Below, one piece after another: positions 1 through 8,272 of a stretch of DNA of 64,000 bases. The DNA is taken from positions 1,237,299 to 1,301,298 of the forward strand of contig NZ_SJPV01000001.1 in NCBI RefSeq assembly GCF_007860135.1. The letters run 5' to 3'. Every line of letters begins with the position of its first letter. The first letter of the stretch is position 1. The translations under genes and the position numbers were made by a program. This DNA comes from Novipirellula artificiosorum. Its GTDB lineage: Bacteria > Planctomycetota > Planctomycetia > Pirellulales > Pirellulaceae. The notes under the pieces are model-generated. The model saw only the letters and a program-made list of their open reading frames with translations, had not been told where the DNA came from and did not search any database.

Positions 1-656
1 ATGGCCGAGGTCAGGACGTTGGAATCGGTTCCCCAAAAATCGAAAAGCAGTGAGTTCGCGAACCCCACGACGATCTCTCCACCGGCAGTGTTCAACTTGT
101 TGAATCCGGCAAAGGAACGCACCGCGAGCGGGCTTGTCGCGCCGATGTCACGGCCAAGGTGGCTTTGAAACGTGCTGGCCCCGGCATAGAATTGATGATC
201 AAAGCGAAATCGCTCAAACGACACATCCAATGCCGACCGATACAGCGTTTCGCAATTGCGTTGATAGTCACGGGAATTGATGCGTGAAACTCGCACCGCA
301 TCCGCAAGGTCCAATGTCACGGTGCCGTCGTCATCGGTGGGAAGCGATGCAAGCCATCCGTCGGTTTCGACCGATCCGAGCGTGCCGTTACGATTCCAGT
401 GCTTCCAGCCTCGTTTGCCGTCGACACAATGCATCAGTTGGTGCGACCGTGGGTCGTCCGGCGGCATGGGGGGGCAGTCGATACAGAAGGGGTCGTACAT
501 GCGAGAGTTCGGCGGAGCGTAAACGGTGCCGCCGTCCAGGTAGCCACCTTTTTGCTCGATCAAACAGGTTGCTTCGCGGTCCGCACGGCGCCGATTCCAC
601 GATCGCGAACACCCGACCAACACCAAAGTTGCTACGAGCAGCAATCCAGCCGTCAT
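1..656 (-). CDS. Planctomycete TolC-like outer-membrane lipoprotein, C-terminus beyond left edge
   Basis: An uninterrupted frame runs from ATG at 656 to base 1, about 218 residues, and leaves the window without a stop. The N-terminus is hydrophobic and ends in LVGC with Cys16 as a likely lipidation site, so a lipoprotein signal is probable. Residues about 43-75 are Pro/Cys/Asp rich (YAPPNSRMYDPFCIDCPPMP). A later stretch reads TLDLADAVRVSRINSRDYQ, then ETLYRSALDVSFERFRFD, which resembles the first helices of planctomycete TolC-like efflux proteins. The gene is divergent from the DUF134 operon across 265 bp. The family is recognised from memory of such sequences, so the function (outer-membrane channel) is an inference. 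Confidence 0.7.
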   Translation of the reverse strand, partial: MTAGLLLVATLVLVGCSRSWNRRRADREATCLIEQKGGYLDGGTVYAPPNSRMYDPFCIDCPPMPPDDPRSHQLMHCVDGKRGWKHWNRNGTLGSVETDGWLASLPTDDDGTVTLDLADAVRVSRINSRDYQRNCETLYRSALDVSFERFRFDHQFYAGASTFQSHLGRDIGATSPLAVRSFAGFNKLNTAGGEIVVGFANSLLFDFWGTDSNVLTSA

Positions 657-849
657 GGAGTGCCGATTCCACATCCTGGGTGTCGTATCCGTTGTAAGAG
701 TGCCTGCTGAACCACCATCGTATTGGATCGGCACCGTTTATAGCGATCATGAGGATAAAACCGGTGAGAGGATGTTGTTTGCTAGCCTGCCGGGGTCGAT
801 GCGATACCTTTCGGTTCGGGTGCAGGCCAGACGCCCTGATGGGTCGCCC

Positions 850-878
850 TTGACATGAAGTGCGCATATGCGCATATT
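850..878 (+). promoter_or_regulatory. Putative promoter with a 14-bp palindromic operator upstream of the DUF134 gene
   Basis: TTGACA at 850-855 is followed after 17 bases by CATATT at 873-878, a good sigma-70 spacing. The spacer contains the perfect palindrome TGCGCATATGCGCA at 861-874, which reaches into the -10 box. The operon's first gene, 44 bp downstream, encodes a helix-turn-helix protein, so autoregulation is plausible but unproven. Confidence 0.5.
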
Positions 879-921
879 GAGTCTGTGGTTTGAAACGGGG
901 TCCAACTGAATAAAGCAAACG

Positions 922-1335
922 ATGCCACCACCGAAGCAATGCCGACGCGTTGGGATGTCGGTTGACTGCACCTACTTCAAGCCTGCGGGAGTTCCGACCC
1001 GCAGCCTCGAGGAGGTTGTTTTGGCCATTGATGAACTGGAAGCGATGCGGTTGGTCGATGTCAACGGCCTCTATCACGACAAGGCGGCGGAACAGATGGG
1101 TGTTTCGCGACGAACCTTTGGACGGATCCTCGATACGGCGAGGAAGAAGGTTGCCCGCGTGTTGGTCGAGGGAATGGCTCTACGGATTGAGGGTGGGCAC
1201 ATTGAAATCGTCAAGCAGCGTACGTTTGCCTGTAGCGAATGCCGGCACATCTGGAATTTGCCGTTCGGAACCGGGCGGCCAAAATCGTGTCCGGCATGCG
1301 ACAGCAAGCGGTTCCGAAGAGAAGTCACAACCTAG
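922..1335 (+). CDS. DUF134 (UPF0251) DNA-binding protein with zinc ribbon
   Basis: The 137-residue protein matches the DUF134 family. It opens with a conserved block (FKPAGVPTRSLEEVVLAIDELEAMRL), followed by a helix-turn-helix around residues 50-72 (HDKAAEQMGVSRRTFGRIL). The C-terminus holds a CSEC...CPAC pair that looks like a zinc ribbon. DUF134 genes commonly lie beside NifB/NifX-type small proteins, as here, where the next gene starts 12 bp downstream. The probable role is a transcription regulator of this small redox or metal-related operon. The start at 922 keeps the conserved N-terminal cysteine and the PPPKQCRRVG motif. Confidence 0.85.
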   Translation: MPPPKQCRRVGMSVDCTYFKPAGVPTRSLEEVVLAIDELEAMRLVDVNGLYHDKAAEQMGVSRRTFGRILDTARKKVARVLVEGMALRIEGGHIEIVKQRTFACSECRHIWNLPFGTGRPKSCPACDSKRFRREVTT

Positions 1336-1346
1336 AGGATCCTAAG

Positions 1347-1745
1347 ATGAAGATCGCAGTTGCTTCGAGTGATGGAGTGTTGATTTCCAAGCACTTTGGT
1401 CGTTCGAGTTGCTTTATTGTTTTTGAGACGCAGGGTGAGGCGATTATTCGCGAGAGTGTTCGTGAGAATCGCCAGACGGCACATGCCAAAGGCCACTGCA
1501 CCGGAGATCATGACCACCACGATGGCGACGATCACCCTGTGCACAGTCACGACGACATCGCGATGGCGTTGTCGGATTGCACCATCGTTTTGTGCTATGG
1601 CATGGGATGGCGAGCCGCCGAGGCACTTCGGCAATCGGGGACCCAGCCGTTTGTCGTCGATGGGGAGATGACACCCCGCCAGGCAGTGCTGCAGTACCTT
1701 GCGGGGCAATTGAAATCAGCAAGTGACTTTTGTCGTTGTCACTAG
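1347..1745 (+). CDS. NifX/NifB-type dinitrogenase iron-molybdenum cofactor-binding domain protein
   Basis: The 132-residue protein starts at ATG 1347, after the purine-rich stretch AGAGGATCC. It begins MKIAVASSDG and continues through the HFGRS motif and a late VLCYGMGWRAAEALR segment, the usual fold of this cofactor-binding domain. A His/Asp-rich insert at about residues 48-68 (HCTGDHDHHDGDDHPVHSH) and the terminal FCRCH suggest metal binding. No nitrogenase genes are visible, so the role is more likely handling of an iron-sulfur or other metal centre. It lies in one operon between the DUF134 regulator and the cytochrome c peroxidase. Confidence 0.85.
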   Translation: MKIAVASSDGVLISKHFGRSSCFIVFETQGEAIIRESVRENRQTAHAKGHCTGDHDHHDGDDHPVHSHDDIAMALSDCTIVLCYGMGWRAAEALRQSGTQPFVVDGEMTPRQAVLQYLAGQLKSASDFCRCH

Positions 1746-1806
1746 TGATCGATAAACTCGGTCGTTCGATTTTCAACTTGATTTTCACCAAATGAAGGAA
1801 CCAACC

Positions 1807-2850
1807 ATGAAATTGACATCACACATGATCGTGCTCGTGACGCTGGCGTTGACGTGTTCCGCGAACGCATGGGAGACGTTGCCGACGACCGCGGGGCCGA
1901 CGGCGGAACCGGCCAGTCAAGAAATGATCGAACTCGGCAAGCAATTGTTCTTCGATCCACGTTTGTCACTGACGGGCACGGTTTCCTGCAACACGTGCCA
2001 CAACTTGATGGAAGGTGGCGACGACGGGCGGGAGACATCGATGGGAATTCATGGTCGTACGGGGCCACGCAATGCGCCAACCGTTTGGAACTCCGTATTC
2101 CAAGGGTCCCAATTCTGGGATGGGCGTGCCGCAACCTTAGAAGAGCAAGCCCAAGGCCCCATCGTCGCAGCACCCGAAATGGGAATGCCGGATCACAACC
2201 ACGCGCTCCAGCGAATTGCGAAGATCCCGGGTTATCAAGCTTCGTTCCAGTCCGTTTTTGGAAGCGAAAACGCCTTGACGCTCGAAAATGCGGTGAACGC
2301 GATCGCTGCATTCGAGAGGACCTTGATCACTCCTCATAGCGATTTTGATCGCTATCTCGACGGCGAAGAACATGCGATGAACGCCCAACAGATCGCGGGG
2401 ATGGGCCGGTTCGAAAGCGTGGGCTGCACCGAGTGCCACGACGGGCCGGCACTAAATGGCTGGCAACCGGGTGATGTCGAAAGTGTCTTTCAAGAATTCC
2501 CTCGTTCGATGGACTCCGGTCTGGTCGATCGGTATCAGCTCGCGGCAGACCTTGGCCGATTTGCGGTGACGCAAGCGGAATCCGACAAGCATCTTTTCAA
2601 GGTGCCAACGCTTCGCAATATCCTGCTAACGGCTCCTTACTTCCATCACGGCCGTGTCTCCACGATTCACGAAGCGATTGATGTGATGGCACAAACGCAG
2701 CTCGATACGGAGCTTAGCGGAGCCGAGATTGCTGAAATCGCCGCATTCTTCGCCGCGTTGGACGGCCGATTTCCCGAGTTGCCGCTTCCTCGATTGCCAT
2801 CGAGGGCAGGGGAATCGGTGATTGATGAGCCTGAGGTGTTGGATGAGTAA
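1807..2850 (+). CDS. Di-haem cytochrome c peroxidase
   Basis: The mature protein would reduce hydrogen peroxide in the periplasm with electrons from cytochromes. The chosen start (ATG 1807) gives a clean signal peptide ending near TCSANA; an in-frame ATG at 1792 only adds five residues. Two haem c sites are present, CNTCH at residues 61-65 and CTECH at about 207-211. Family motifs LGKQLFFDPRLS, GPRNAPTVWNSVF and FWDGRAATLEEQA are conserved, and FKVPTLRNI occurs near the C-terminus. Length (347 residues) is normal. It is the last gene of the DUF134-NifX operon, about 60 bp behind the NifX-like gene, and is followed by a repeat element. Confidence 0.93.
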   Translation: MKLTSHMIVLVTLALTCSANAWETLPTTAGPTAEPASQEMIELGKQLFFDPRLSLTGTVSCNTCHNLMEGGDDGRETSMGIHGRTGPRNAPTVWNSVFQGSQFWDGRAATLEEQAQGPIVAAPEMGMPDHNHALQRIAKIPGYQASFQSVFGSENALTLENAVNAIAAFERTLITPHSDFDRYLDGEEHAMNAQQIAGMGRFESVGCTECHDGPALNGWQPGDVESVFQEFPRSMDSGLVDRYQLAADLGRFAVTQAESDKHLFKVPTLRNILLTAPYFHHGRVSTIHEAIDVMAQTQLDTELSGAEIAEIAAFFAALDGRFPELPLPRLPSRAGESVIDEPEVLDE

Positions 2851-2864
2851 GGTGTGACGGACCA

Positions 2865-2996
2865 CTAGAATTCCGACTCAGCTTGAATTGTGAGTCGGCG
2901 TTCGGAGTAGGGCCGGTTCCCACCGGCCAAATCACTTGAGAGTGTGGCCTGTAGAAAACGGCCCTTCCCGAAAATTGAGCTGCGGCGGAATACAAG
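2865..2996 (+). repeat. Short inverted-repeat element, family A (MITE-like), copy 1
   Basis: A 124-bp body (2869-2992) starts AATTCCGACTCAGCTTGAATT and ends with a partly complementary GAGCTGCGGCGGAATA. It is preceded by CTAG (2865-2868) and followed by CAAG (2993-2996), probably a decayed CTAG. The same sequence recurs near 46.7 and 49.6 kb. Outside the CTAG, a further inverted pair TGACGG(A)CCA / TGG(A)CCGTCA frames this copy, as if it had jumped into the centre of an older palindrome. Confidence 0.8.
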
Positions 2997-3021
2997 TGGA
3001 CCGTCAGCATTAGATTTTAGG

Positions 3022-3086
3022 GTAGTGGATTTCGCCAGAAATCCGTAACTCAAATGTTCTTAGGGACTTCTGGCGAAGTCCACTAC
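3022..3086. repeat. Imperfect 23-bp inverted repeat
   Basis: GTAGTGGATTTCGCCAGAAA(TCC) at 3022-3044 pairs with GGACTTCTGGCGAAGTCC(ACTAC) at 3064-3086 with two mismatches and a 19-base loop. It lies between convergent genes, so it could act as a bidirectional terminator or be a dispersed palindromic repeat. Confidence 0.6.
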
Positions 3087-3155
3087 GTCCCAACTCGCAG
3101 TTTTAACCTCGACGGTTCACTAGCTTGTCCGGGCTGCTGGCACCCCTTGGAAATC

Positions 3156-4166
3156 CTATTTCAATTGCACGCGACAGAGTTTGTCGTCGGCGGTCATGTA
3201 GAGCGTCTTCTGGTCGCCGCTGAGGGTGCAATTGCTGATGCGTCCGCCCGTGATGATTCGTCCGAGTAGTTTGCCCTCCGGCGTAATCAAGTAGACGGCT
3301 CCGGGGCCACTGCAGTAGATCATGCCATCTTTTGCAACCGCCATACCATCGGGAGCTCCGGGCATGGTTTTCGCGTACTCGGTGGCGTCGAAGAGGACTT
3401 TGCCTTCACCAAGGGTCTGGTCTTCGTTGATCGGTAGTGCCATCAGGATTGGCGCCGACGAATCACTTTGGGCAACGTAAAGCGTTTTCTCGTCCGGCGA
3501 TAAGCCAATCCCGTTGGGCCGCGAAAACTGTTTCGTTAACAAGCTCAGGGCACCATCGGGAGCAAGCCGGTAGACACCGCAAAAATCCAATTCACGCCGT
3601 GGATCCGCAGCACCATCTGGCAAACCGTAGGGCGGGTCGGTGAAATAGATCACCCCGCTTGAATCGATCGTCAGGTCATTCGGACTGTTCAATCGTTTGC
3701 CCTCAAAACGGTCGGCCAGCGTCATCTTCCCTCCGCTGGGCGTCAAGACCGAAACTCGGCGATCTCCGTGTTCGCAAGCGACAAGCCGACCCTGGCGATC
3801 GAGGGCCAATCCGTTGCTGCCGGGCTCGAGCCCATAGTAGCTGTCTCCGGTGTAGCCGCTTGGCTTCATGAACAACTCAACGCCGCGAGCAGCGGACCAG
3901 CGGAAGATGGAGTTGCGTGGGATATCCGAAAATAGCAAGTGTCCGCCATCGTCATCGGCCACCCACAGTGGGCCCTCGGACCAGGTGAAGCCTTTTGCCA
4001 AGACTTCAATCTTCGCATCGGCGGCGACCCGTTCCGAAAACGCAGGGTCTATCGCTTCGACCCGTCCGATCGCCGTTGGTGACTGGCTCCTGGCAACGAG
4101 AGTCATTTGGATTGAGACGAGGCATCCAAAAGCGAAAAACAATACACGTCGTCGAAAGTGTCGCAT
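3156..4166 (-). CDS. Secreted SMP-30/gluconolactonase/LRE-type beta-propeller hydrolase
   Basis: The 336-residue protein has a signal peptide (MRHFRRRVLFFAFGCLVSIQ, cut near residue 28). The body carries SMP-30 family motifs: FTWSEGPLWV with a metal-ligand Glu, ACEHGDRRV, RLNSPNDLTIDSSGVIYFTDPPYG with the ligand Asn/Asp, RPNGIGLSPDEKTLYV and PGAPDGMAV. The family hydrolyses sugar lactones such as gluconolactone at a single divalent metal. It is in the same direction as the TrpB-like gene, 51 bp behind it, so co-transcription is possible. The precise substrate cannot be read from the sequence. Confidence 0.9.
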   Translation of the reverse strand: MRHFRRRVLFFAFGCLVSIQMTLVARSQSPTAIGRVEAIDPAFSERVAADAKIEVLAKGFTWSEGPLWVADDDGGHLLFSDIPRNSIFRWSAARGVELFMKPSGYTGDSYYGLEPGSNGLALDRQGRLVACEHGDRRVSVLTPSGGKMTLADRFEGKRLNSPNDLTIDSSGVIYFTDPPYGLPDGAADPRRELDFCGVYRLAPDGALSLLTKQFSRPNGIGLSPDEKTLYVAQSDSSAPILMALPINEDQTLGEGKVLFDATEYAKTMPGAPDGMAVAKDGMIYCSGPGAVYLITPEGKLLGRIITGGRISNCTLSGDQKTLYMTADDKLCRVQLK

Positions 4167-4217
4167 GATGAAAACTCCTGAGATGAGCTGGATGAGTGAT
4201 GGGGCTGCGGATAGAAA

Positions 4218-5576
4218 TCACGCAGGTTGCGGATGGTCTTTGATCACATTTTGGTAACGTTCAATCACTTCCATCGGCAAATCGTAGTCTTCCAAGTTGC
4301 CGCTAAGGAATTTCTCGTAGCCGAGCAAATCCATCATTCCGTGACCGCTGAGGTTGAACACGATGACCTTCTCTTTACCTTCCTGTTTCGCCAAGTTGGC
4401 TTCACGAATCGTTGCGGCGATGGCGTGATTCGTTTCCGGCGCAGGGATAATGCCTTCGGTTCGCGCGAACAACAAACCGGCTTCGAAGCACTCGGTTTGC
4501 GGCAGCGCGACGGCATCAATGAAGCCCGCTTGCATCGCAGCGCTGACCAACGGTGCCATGCCATGGTAGCGAAGACCGCCTGAATGAATCGGGGCGGGAA
4601 TGAAGGTGTGCCCAAGGCTGTGCATCGGCATCAGCGGCGTCATCCTTGCGACGTCGCCATGATCGTAGGTGAACGGGGCGCGGGTCAGCGTGGGGCAGGA
4701 CGTCGGCTCGGCGGCGACCACCTTGATTTTCGCCCCGTGGATGACGTCATAGATGAAGGGAAAGGCCAATCCCGCGAAGTTGCTGCCACCGCCTGCACAG
4801 CCAACCACAACGTCCGGAGTCCTCTCGCCAAACTTCTCGAGTTGTTTTTTGGTTTCCAGGCCAATGATCGTTTGATGCAGCATGACATGGTTTAGCACGC
4901 TGCCGAGCGCGTAACGCGTTTCACCTTTTGGATCTGCCACCGCCTGTTCGATGGCTTCGGAAATCGCGATCCCAAGCGAACCGGGGGTGTCAGGGTCTTG
5001 TTCAAGGATCGTGCGGCCTGCGTTCGTTTCGCGACTTGGACTGGGGACACAGGTTCCGCCCCAAGATTCCATCATCATTTTGCGGAACGGTTTCTGGTCG
5101 AAACTGATTCGCACCATAAACACCTTGCACTCTAGCCCCAGCAACGAACAGGCGAACGACAAGGCGCTGCCCCATTGGCCCGCGCCCGTTTCGGTCGTGA
5201 TTCGTTTGATTCCAAATTGCTTGTTGTACCAAGCTTGCGCCACCGCCGTGTTGGGTTTATGGCTGCCGGCCGGCGAGACGCTTTCGTTCTTGTAATAGAT
5301 CTTCGCCGGTGTACCGAGGGCGGCTTCCAGCGCGGTTGCGCGAACTAGCGGCGTCGGTCGCCAGCGAGCCAACAGTCCCAAGATTTCCTCTGGAATGTCA
5401 ATCCAGCGATCCGTACTCATCTCCTGTTCGATGATGTTCATCGGGAAGACAGGCGCCAGCATTTCAGGCGTGATCGGTTGCCGGTCTGGCCCCAATGGAG
5501 GGTGCATGCGAACGTCAGCAGCCAAGTTGTACCATTGGCGTGGCATTTCGGATTCAGAAAGAAATATTTTTTTCAT
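4218..5576 (-). CDS. TrpB2-type tryptophan synthase beta-like enzyme (PLP-dependent)
   Basis: The family condenses indole with serine or phosphoserine using pyridoxal phosphate. The start at 5576 ([17 protein letters not shown]) fits the TrpB2 subgroup; the longer frame upstream is unlikely. The PLP lysine is in [11 protein letters not shown] at about residue 108, the phosphate-binding loop is [11 protein letters not shown], and the C-terminus has [13 protein letters not shown]. The 452-residue length suits TrpB2 rather than TrpB1. No trpA or other tryptophan genes are near. TrpB2 is usually a stand-alone indole salvage enzyme, which fits its isolation here. Confidence 0.9.
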   Translation of the reverse strand: MKKIFLSESEMPRQWYNLAADVRMHPPLGPDRQPITPEMLAPVFPMNIIEQEMSTDRWIDIPEEILGLLARWRPTPLVRATALEAALGTPAKIYYKNESVSPAGSHKPNTAVAQAWYNKQFGIKRITTETGAGQWGSALSFACSLLGLECKVFMVRISFDQKPFRKMMMESWGGTCVPSPSRETNAGRTILEQDPDTPGSLGIAISEAIEQAVADPKGETRYALGSVLNHVMLHQTIIGLETKKQLEKFGERTPDVVVGCAGGGSNFAGLAFPFIYDVIHGAKIKVVAAEPTSCPTLTRAPFTYDHGDVARMTPLMPMHSLGHTFIPAPIHSGGLRYHGMAPLVSAAMQAGFIDAVALPQTECFEAGLLFARTEGIIPAPETNHAIAATIREANLAKQEGKEKVIVFNLSGHGMMDLLGYEKFLSGNLEDYDLPMEVIERYQNVIKDHPQPA

Positions 5577-5780
5577 CGTGGTTGGTGGGATGGGAGGCAA
5601 AAAAAGGGCGAGCCATAGGCAGGAAAAACTTCTAACCAGAGATACGATACGCTCCCTCGGGTCAAGACGCCATTCCCGCACTCGGGGGGCCTCGTTTTTT
5701 GTCTTGCGTCCGTCGCTCTGTTTTGCGACCCTTGACCTCTCCGTGAAACTTCACGTTACCCACCCCCATGATCTCTAAGG

Positions 5781-6695
5781 ATGGAGCCGCTTGCTGTGAA
5801 TCGTCATCATTGTTCGTCCATTTCCGTGGCACTGCTGGCTGCGCTGACTGTTTCTCTTTCAACTGCGCAAGCGGAGGAACCGGCGAATCCTGCCCCCAGT
5901 GTGCTTGAAAAATTCACGCTTCGCTACGACTTAAACGCGGGTGAAACCATTCGATATGAGGTCACCCATCAAGCAAAGACGAAGACTCGGATTCGTGGCG
6001 CTGAGGAGATTTCTCAGGTTCATACGGTCAGCCAACGACACTGGGACGTATTGACCGCAACGGAGGATGGCGAAGCGGTTTTTGAGCATGTTGTTGACAG
6101 CGTCGAAATGACGCAGCAGCGAGGTGAAGAGGAGGAGCTTCGTTGGTCCAGCGAAAGTGGCGAGGAACCGCCTATGGAATTTAGCGTCGTTGCGAAACAG
6201 CTGGGCACGAAGTTGGCCACCGTCACGATTAACTCCCAAGGGAACGAAACGCACCGCGAGGATCATGCGGGTAGCAAGGCCTCGTTGGGAATGGGATCGT
6301 TGACGCTACAATTACCCGAAGAACCTCTTGCGCTAGGCGCCTCGTGGTCGGTGCCGCATGAGATCAGGGTTCGACTGGAGAACTCGGAGATCAAGGTCAT
6401 TAAGATTCGTGAACGCTATACGCTCGAAAAGGTCCAAACGGGCGTTGCGACGATTTCACTTCACAGCGAGCCGCTGACACCGATTTCCGATGATTCGGTA
6501 CGCGCTCAGGTCGTTCAGCAGCTCAGCAATGGTGAAATTCGATTCGACATCGACAACGGTCGCATGCTGAGCAAGCAGCTCGACTGGGATGAAACGGTCG
6601 TTGGTTTCCAAGGTGCAAACAGCTTAATGGAATACCGAGCTCGGATGACGGAGCGTCTCGTCGACAAGGTTCAACGAACCGCCACGCGTCCTTAG
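5781..6695 (+). CDS. Secreted planctomycete protein of unknown function
   Basis: The 304-residue protein has a signal peptide ending near STAQAEEP. The rest is predicted soluble, beta-rich and charged (YDLNAGETIRYEVTHQAKTKTRIRG; LPEEPLALGASWSVPHEI). This pattern of a YEV(T/E)H...LGASW protein resembles DUF6263-like exported proteins, though the family assignment is weak. The next gene follows after 9 bp, so the two may be co-transcribed. I cannot assign a biochemical role. Confidence 0.75.
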   Translation: MEPLAVNRHHCSSISVALLAALTVSLSTAQAEEPANPAPSVLEKFTLRYDLNAGETIRYEVTHQAKTKTRIRGAEEISQVHTVSQRHWDVLTATEDGEAVFEHVVDSVEMTQQRGEEEELRWSSESGEEPPMEFSVVAKQLGTKLATVTINSQGNETHREDHAGSKASLGMGSLTLQLPEEPLALGASWSVPHEIRVRLENSEIKVIKIRERYTLEKVQTGVATISLHSEPLTPISDDSVRAQVVQQLSNGEIRFDIDNGRMLSKQLDWDETVVGFQGANSLMEYRARMTERLVDKVQRTATRP

Positions 6696-6704
6696 GATTA
6701 TCAA

Positions 6705-8117
6705 TTGGCTGCCGTTCCACCCTGGTCCGTGGTCTCTGCGCGAGAGCGATGTCGTCGGGTCGCCTCGGTGCGATCGTTCGTCACGCAGCGCATGGCCCGA
6801 TTCGTTCAACTCGCGTCCAACGATCAACGAACCAACCCCTTCGAGACGATCACCGCAGAGCTCCTACCGCTTTGCGAATCTCTGAGGTTTCTCGGCCGCA
6901 CGGGGCCAAAAGTCTTAAAGCCACGCGTTTGCGGGCTGGCGGGGCGTCCCGTTTGGCTGTGGGGCGTCCGCAGCGTGGTCCGACGCGATCCGCTCGGAAC
7001 GGTACTGATCATCGGCACGTGGAACTATCCGATCTTTTTGGTCGGGACCCAGGTTGCCCAAGCGTTGGCCGCTGGGAATCGCGTGCTCGTCAAGCCGGCC
7101 GAAGGTTGCGAAACGACGACGGCGGAATTGCTCCGCTGCTTCCACGATGCCGGGATCCCAACCGATTGGCTGAAACAACTTGACTCTCCCGCGATCGAGG
7201 CCGTCAAGGCAATCGAGTCCGGAGTGGATTTGGTCATTCTGACGGGCTCGGCTGCAACCGGGCGGCGAGTGCTTGAACAAGCTGCTGCGACGATCACGCC
7301 GACCATCATGGAACTGAGCGGGTGCGATGCGATGATCGTATTGCCCAGTGCCGATGTGTCACGAGTTGTCGATGCGATTGACTTCAGCATTCATCTCAAC
7401 GGAGCCGCAACCTGTATTGGGCCTCGAAGGTTGATCGTGGAAAACTCTCCCAAGACGCGACCTTGGCTGGAGGATCTTCTTACACAGATCGAGACTCGAT
7501 TTAGGCGGCGAGACTTGGTCATTCACCGCTCAGCCCGCGACAACGTTGCCGAGGCCGTTGAGGGGGCCATCTCCAGCGGTGCGGTCGATCGCGTCGGTCT
7601 GTTTGATGCGAACCGAGTGCGAACCACGGGACAGATGAACGCGGTCCTGCTCGATGGTGTTGCCGCGGACGCAGAGATTGCCTCGGCCGACCTGTTTGCT
7701 CCCATTCTGAGCGTGATTCGAGTCGATGACATCTCCAACGCCATCGGCATCGTCAATGGATGTCGCTACCGATTAGCCACCTCGATCTTCGGTTCGGATC
7801 GCGACGCATCCGTGATGGCAAGGCAGCTTGCTACGGGTTCCATCACGATCAATGACGTGGTCTTTCCGACTGCGGATCCACGCGTTCCCTTTGGCGGTCG
7901 TGGCGAGAGCGGTTTTGGTGTCACCCGGGGTGTAGAGGGATTGCTGGCCATGACGGTTCCTGTCACGGTCAGCCGTCGAACGAGCCGATTTGCACCTCAC
8001 TTGCGCCCCCAAGACCAATTCGACCTAGCGAGGATGACAGGACTGATGCAGTGCAGTCACGCAGGGTCGGTGAAGTCGCGAATCGCGGGACTCAAGCAGT
8101 TGATTTGGCCCCAATAG
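6705..8117 (+). CDS. Aldehyde dehydrogenase family protein
   Basis: This NAD(P)-dependent aldehyde dehydrogenase would oxidise an aldehyde to the acid. IIGTWNYPIFLVGTQVAQALAAGN and VLVKPAE form the cofactor-binding region. ILTGSAATGRRV gives the nucleotide loop, MELSGCDAMIV the general-base Glu and NGAATCIGPRRLI the catalytic Cys near residue 243. PFGGRGESGFGVTRG is the C-terminal signature. The frame opens at TTG 6705, nine bases after the upstream stop, with no good ATG nearby; a GTG at 6729 is an alternative. At 470 residues it is close to the fatty-aldehyde type (ALDH3-like) and the substrate is unknown. Confidence 0.87.
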   Translation: MAAVPPWSVVSARERCRRVASVRSFVTQRMARFVQLASNDQRTNPFETITAELLPLCESLRFLGRTGPKVLKPRVCGLAGRPVWLWGVRSVVRRDPLGTVLIIGTWNYPIFLVGTQVAQALAAGNRVLVKPAEGCETTTAELLRCFHDAGIPTDWLKQLDSPAIEAVKAIESGVDLVILTGSAATGRRVLEQAAATITPTIMELSGCDAMIVLPSADVSRVVDAIDFSIHLNGAATCIGPRRLIVENSPKTRPWLEDLLTQIETRFRRRDLVIHRSARDNVAEAVEGAISSGAVDRVGLFDANRVRTTGQMNAVLLDGVAADAEIASADLFAPILSVIRVDDISNAIGIVNGCRYRLATSIFGSDRDASVMARQLATGSITINDVVFPTADPRVPFGGRGESGFGVTRGVEGLLAMTVPVTVSRRTSRFAPHLRPQDQFDLARMTGLMQCSHAGSVKSRIAGLKQLIWPQ

Positions 8118-8272
8118 GCAAATCTTGAAGCGTCTTGCTGTTTTGGGCACCAAGCGGAATTGGCCCACAAACAAGGGATGCTGGTTTTGCTACAATAGGC
8201 GTCCTGTCACCGCATCGACAGCCTGACCCACGCAACCCGCCTGACAATCGAAATCCCCACGAGGTTCTCCGA

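Noticed and set aside
388..1077. 229-residue open frame on the minus strand
   Set aside because: It overlaps the real lipoprotein gene in another frame and the antisense of DUF134, and is rich in Arg/His/Pro without any motif.
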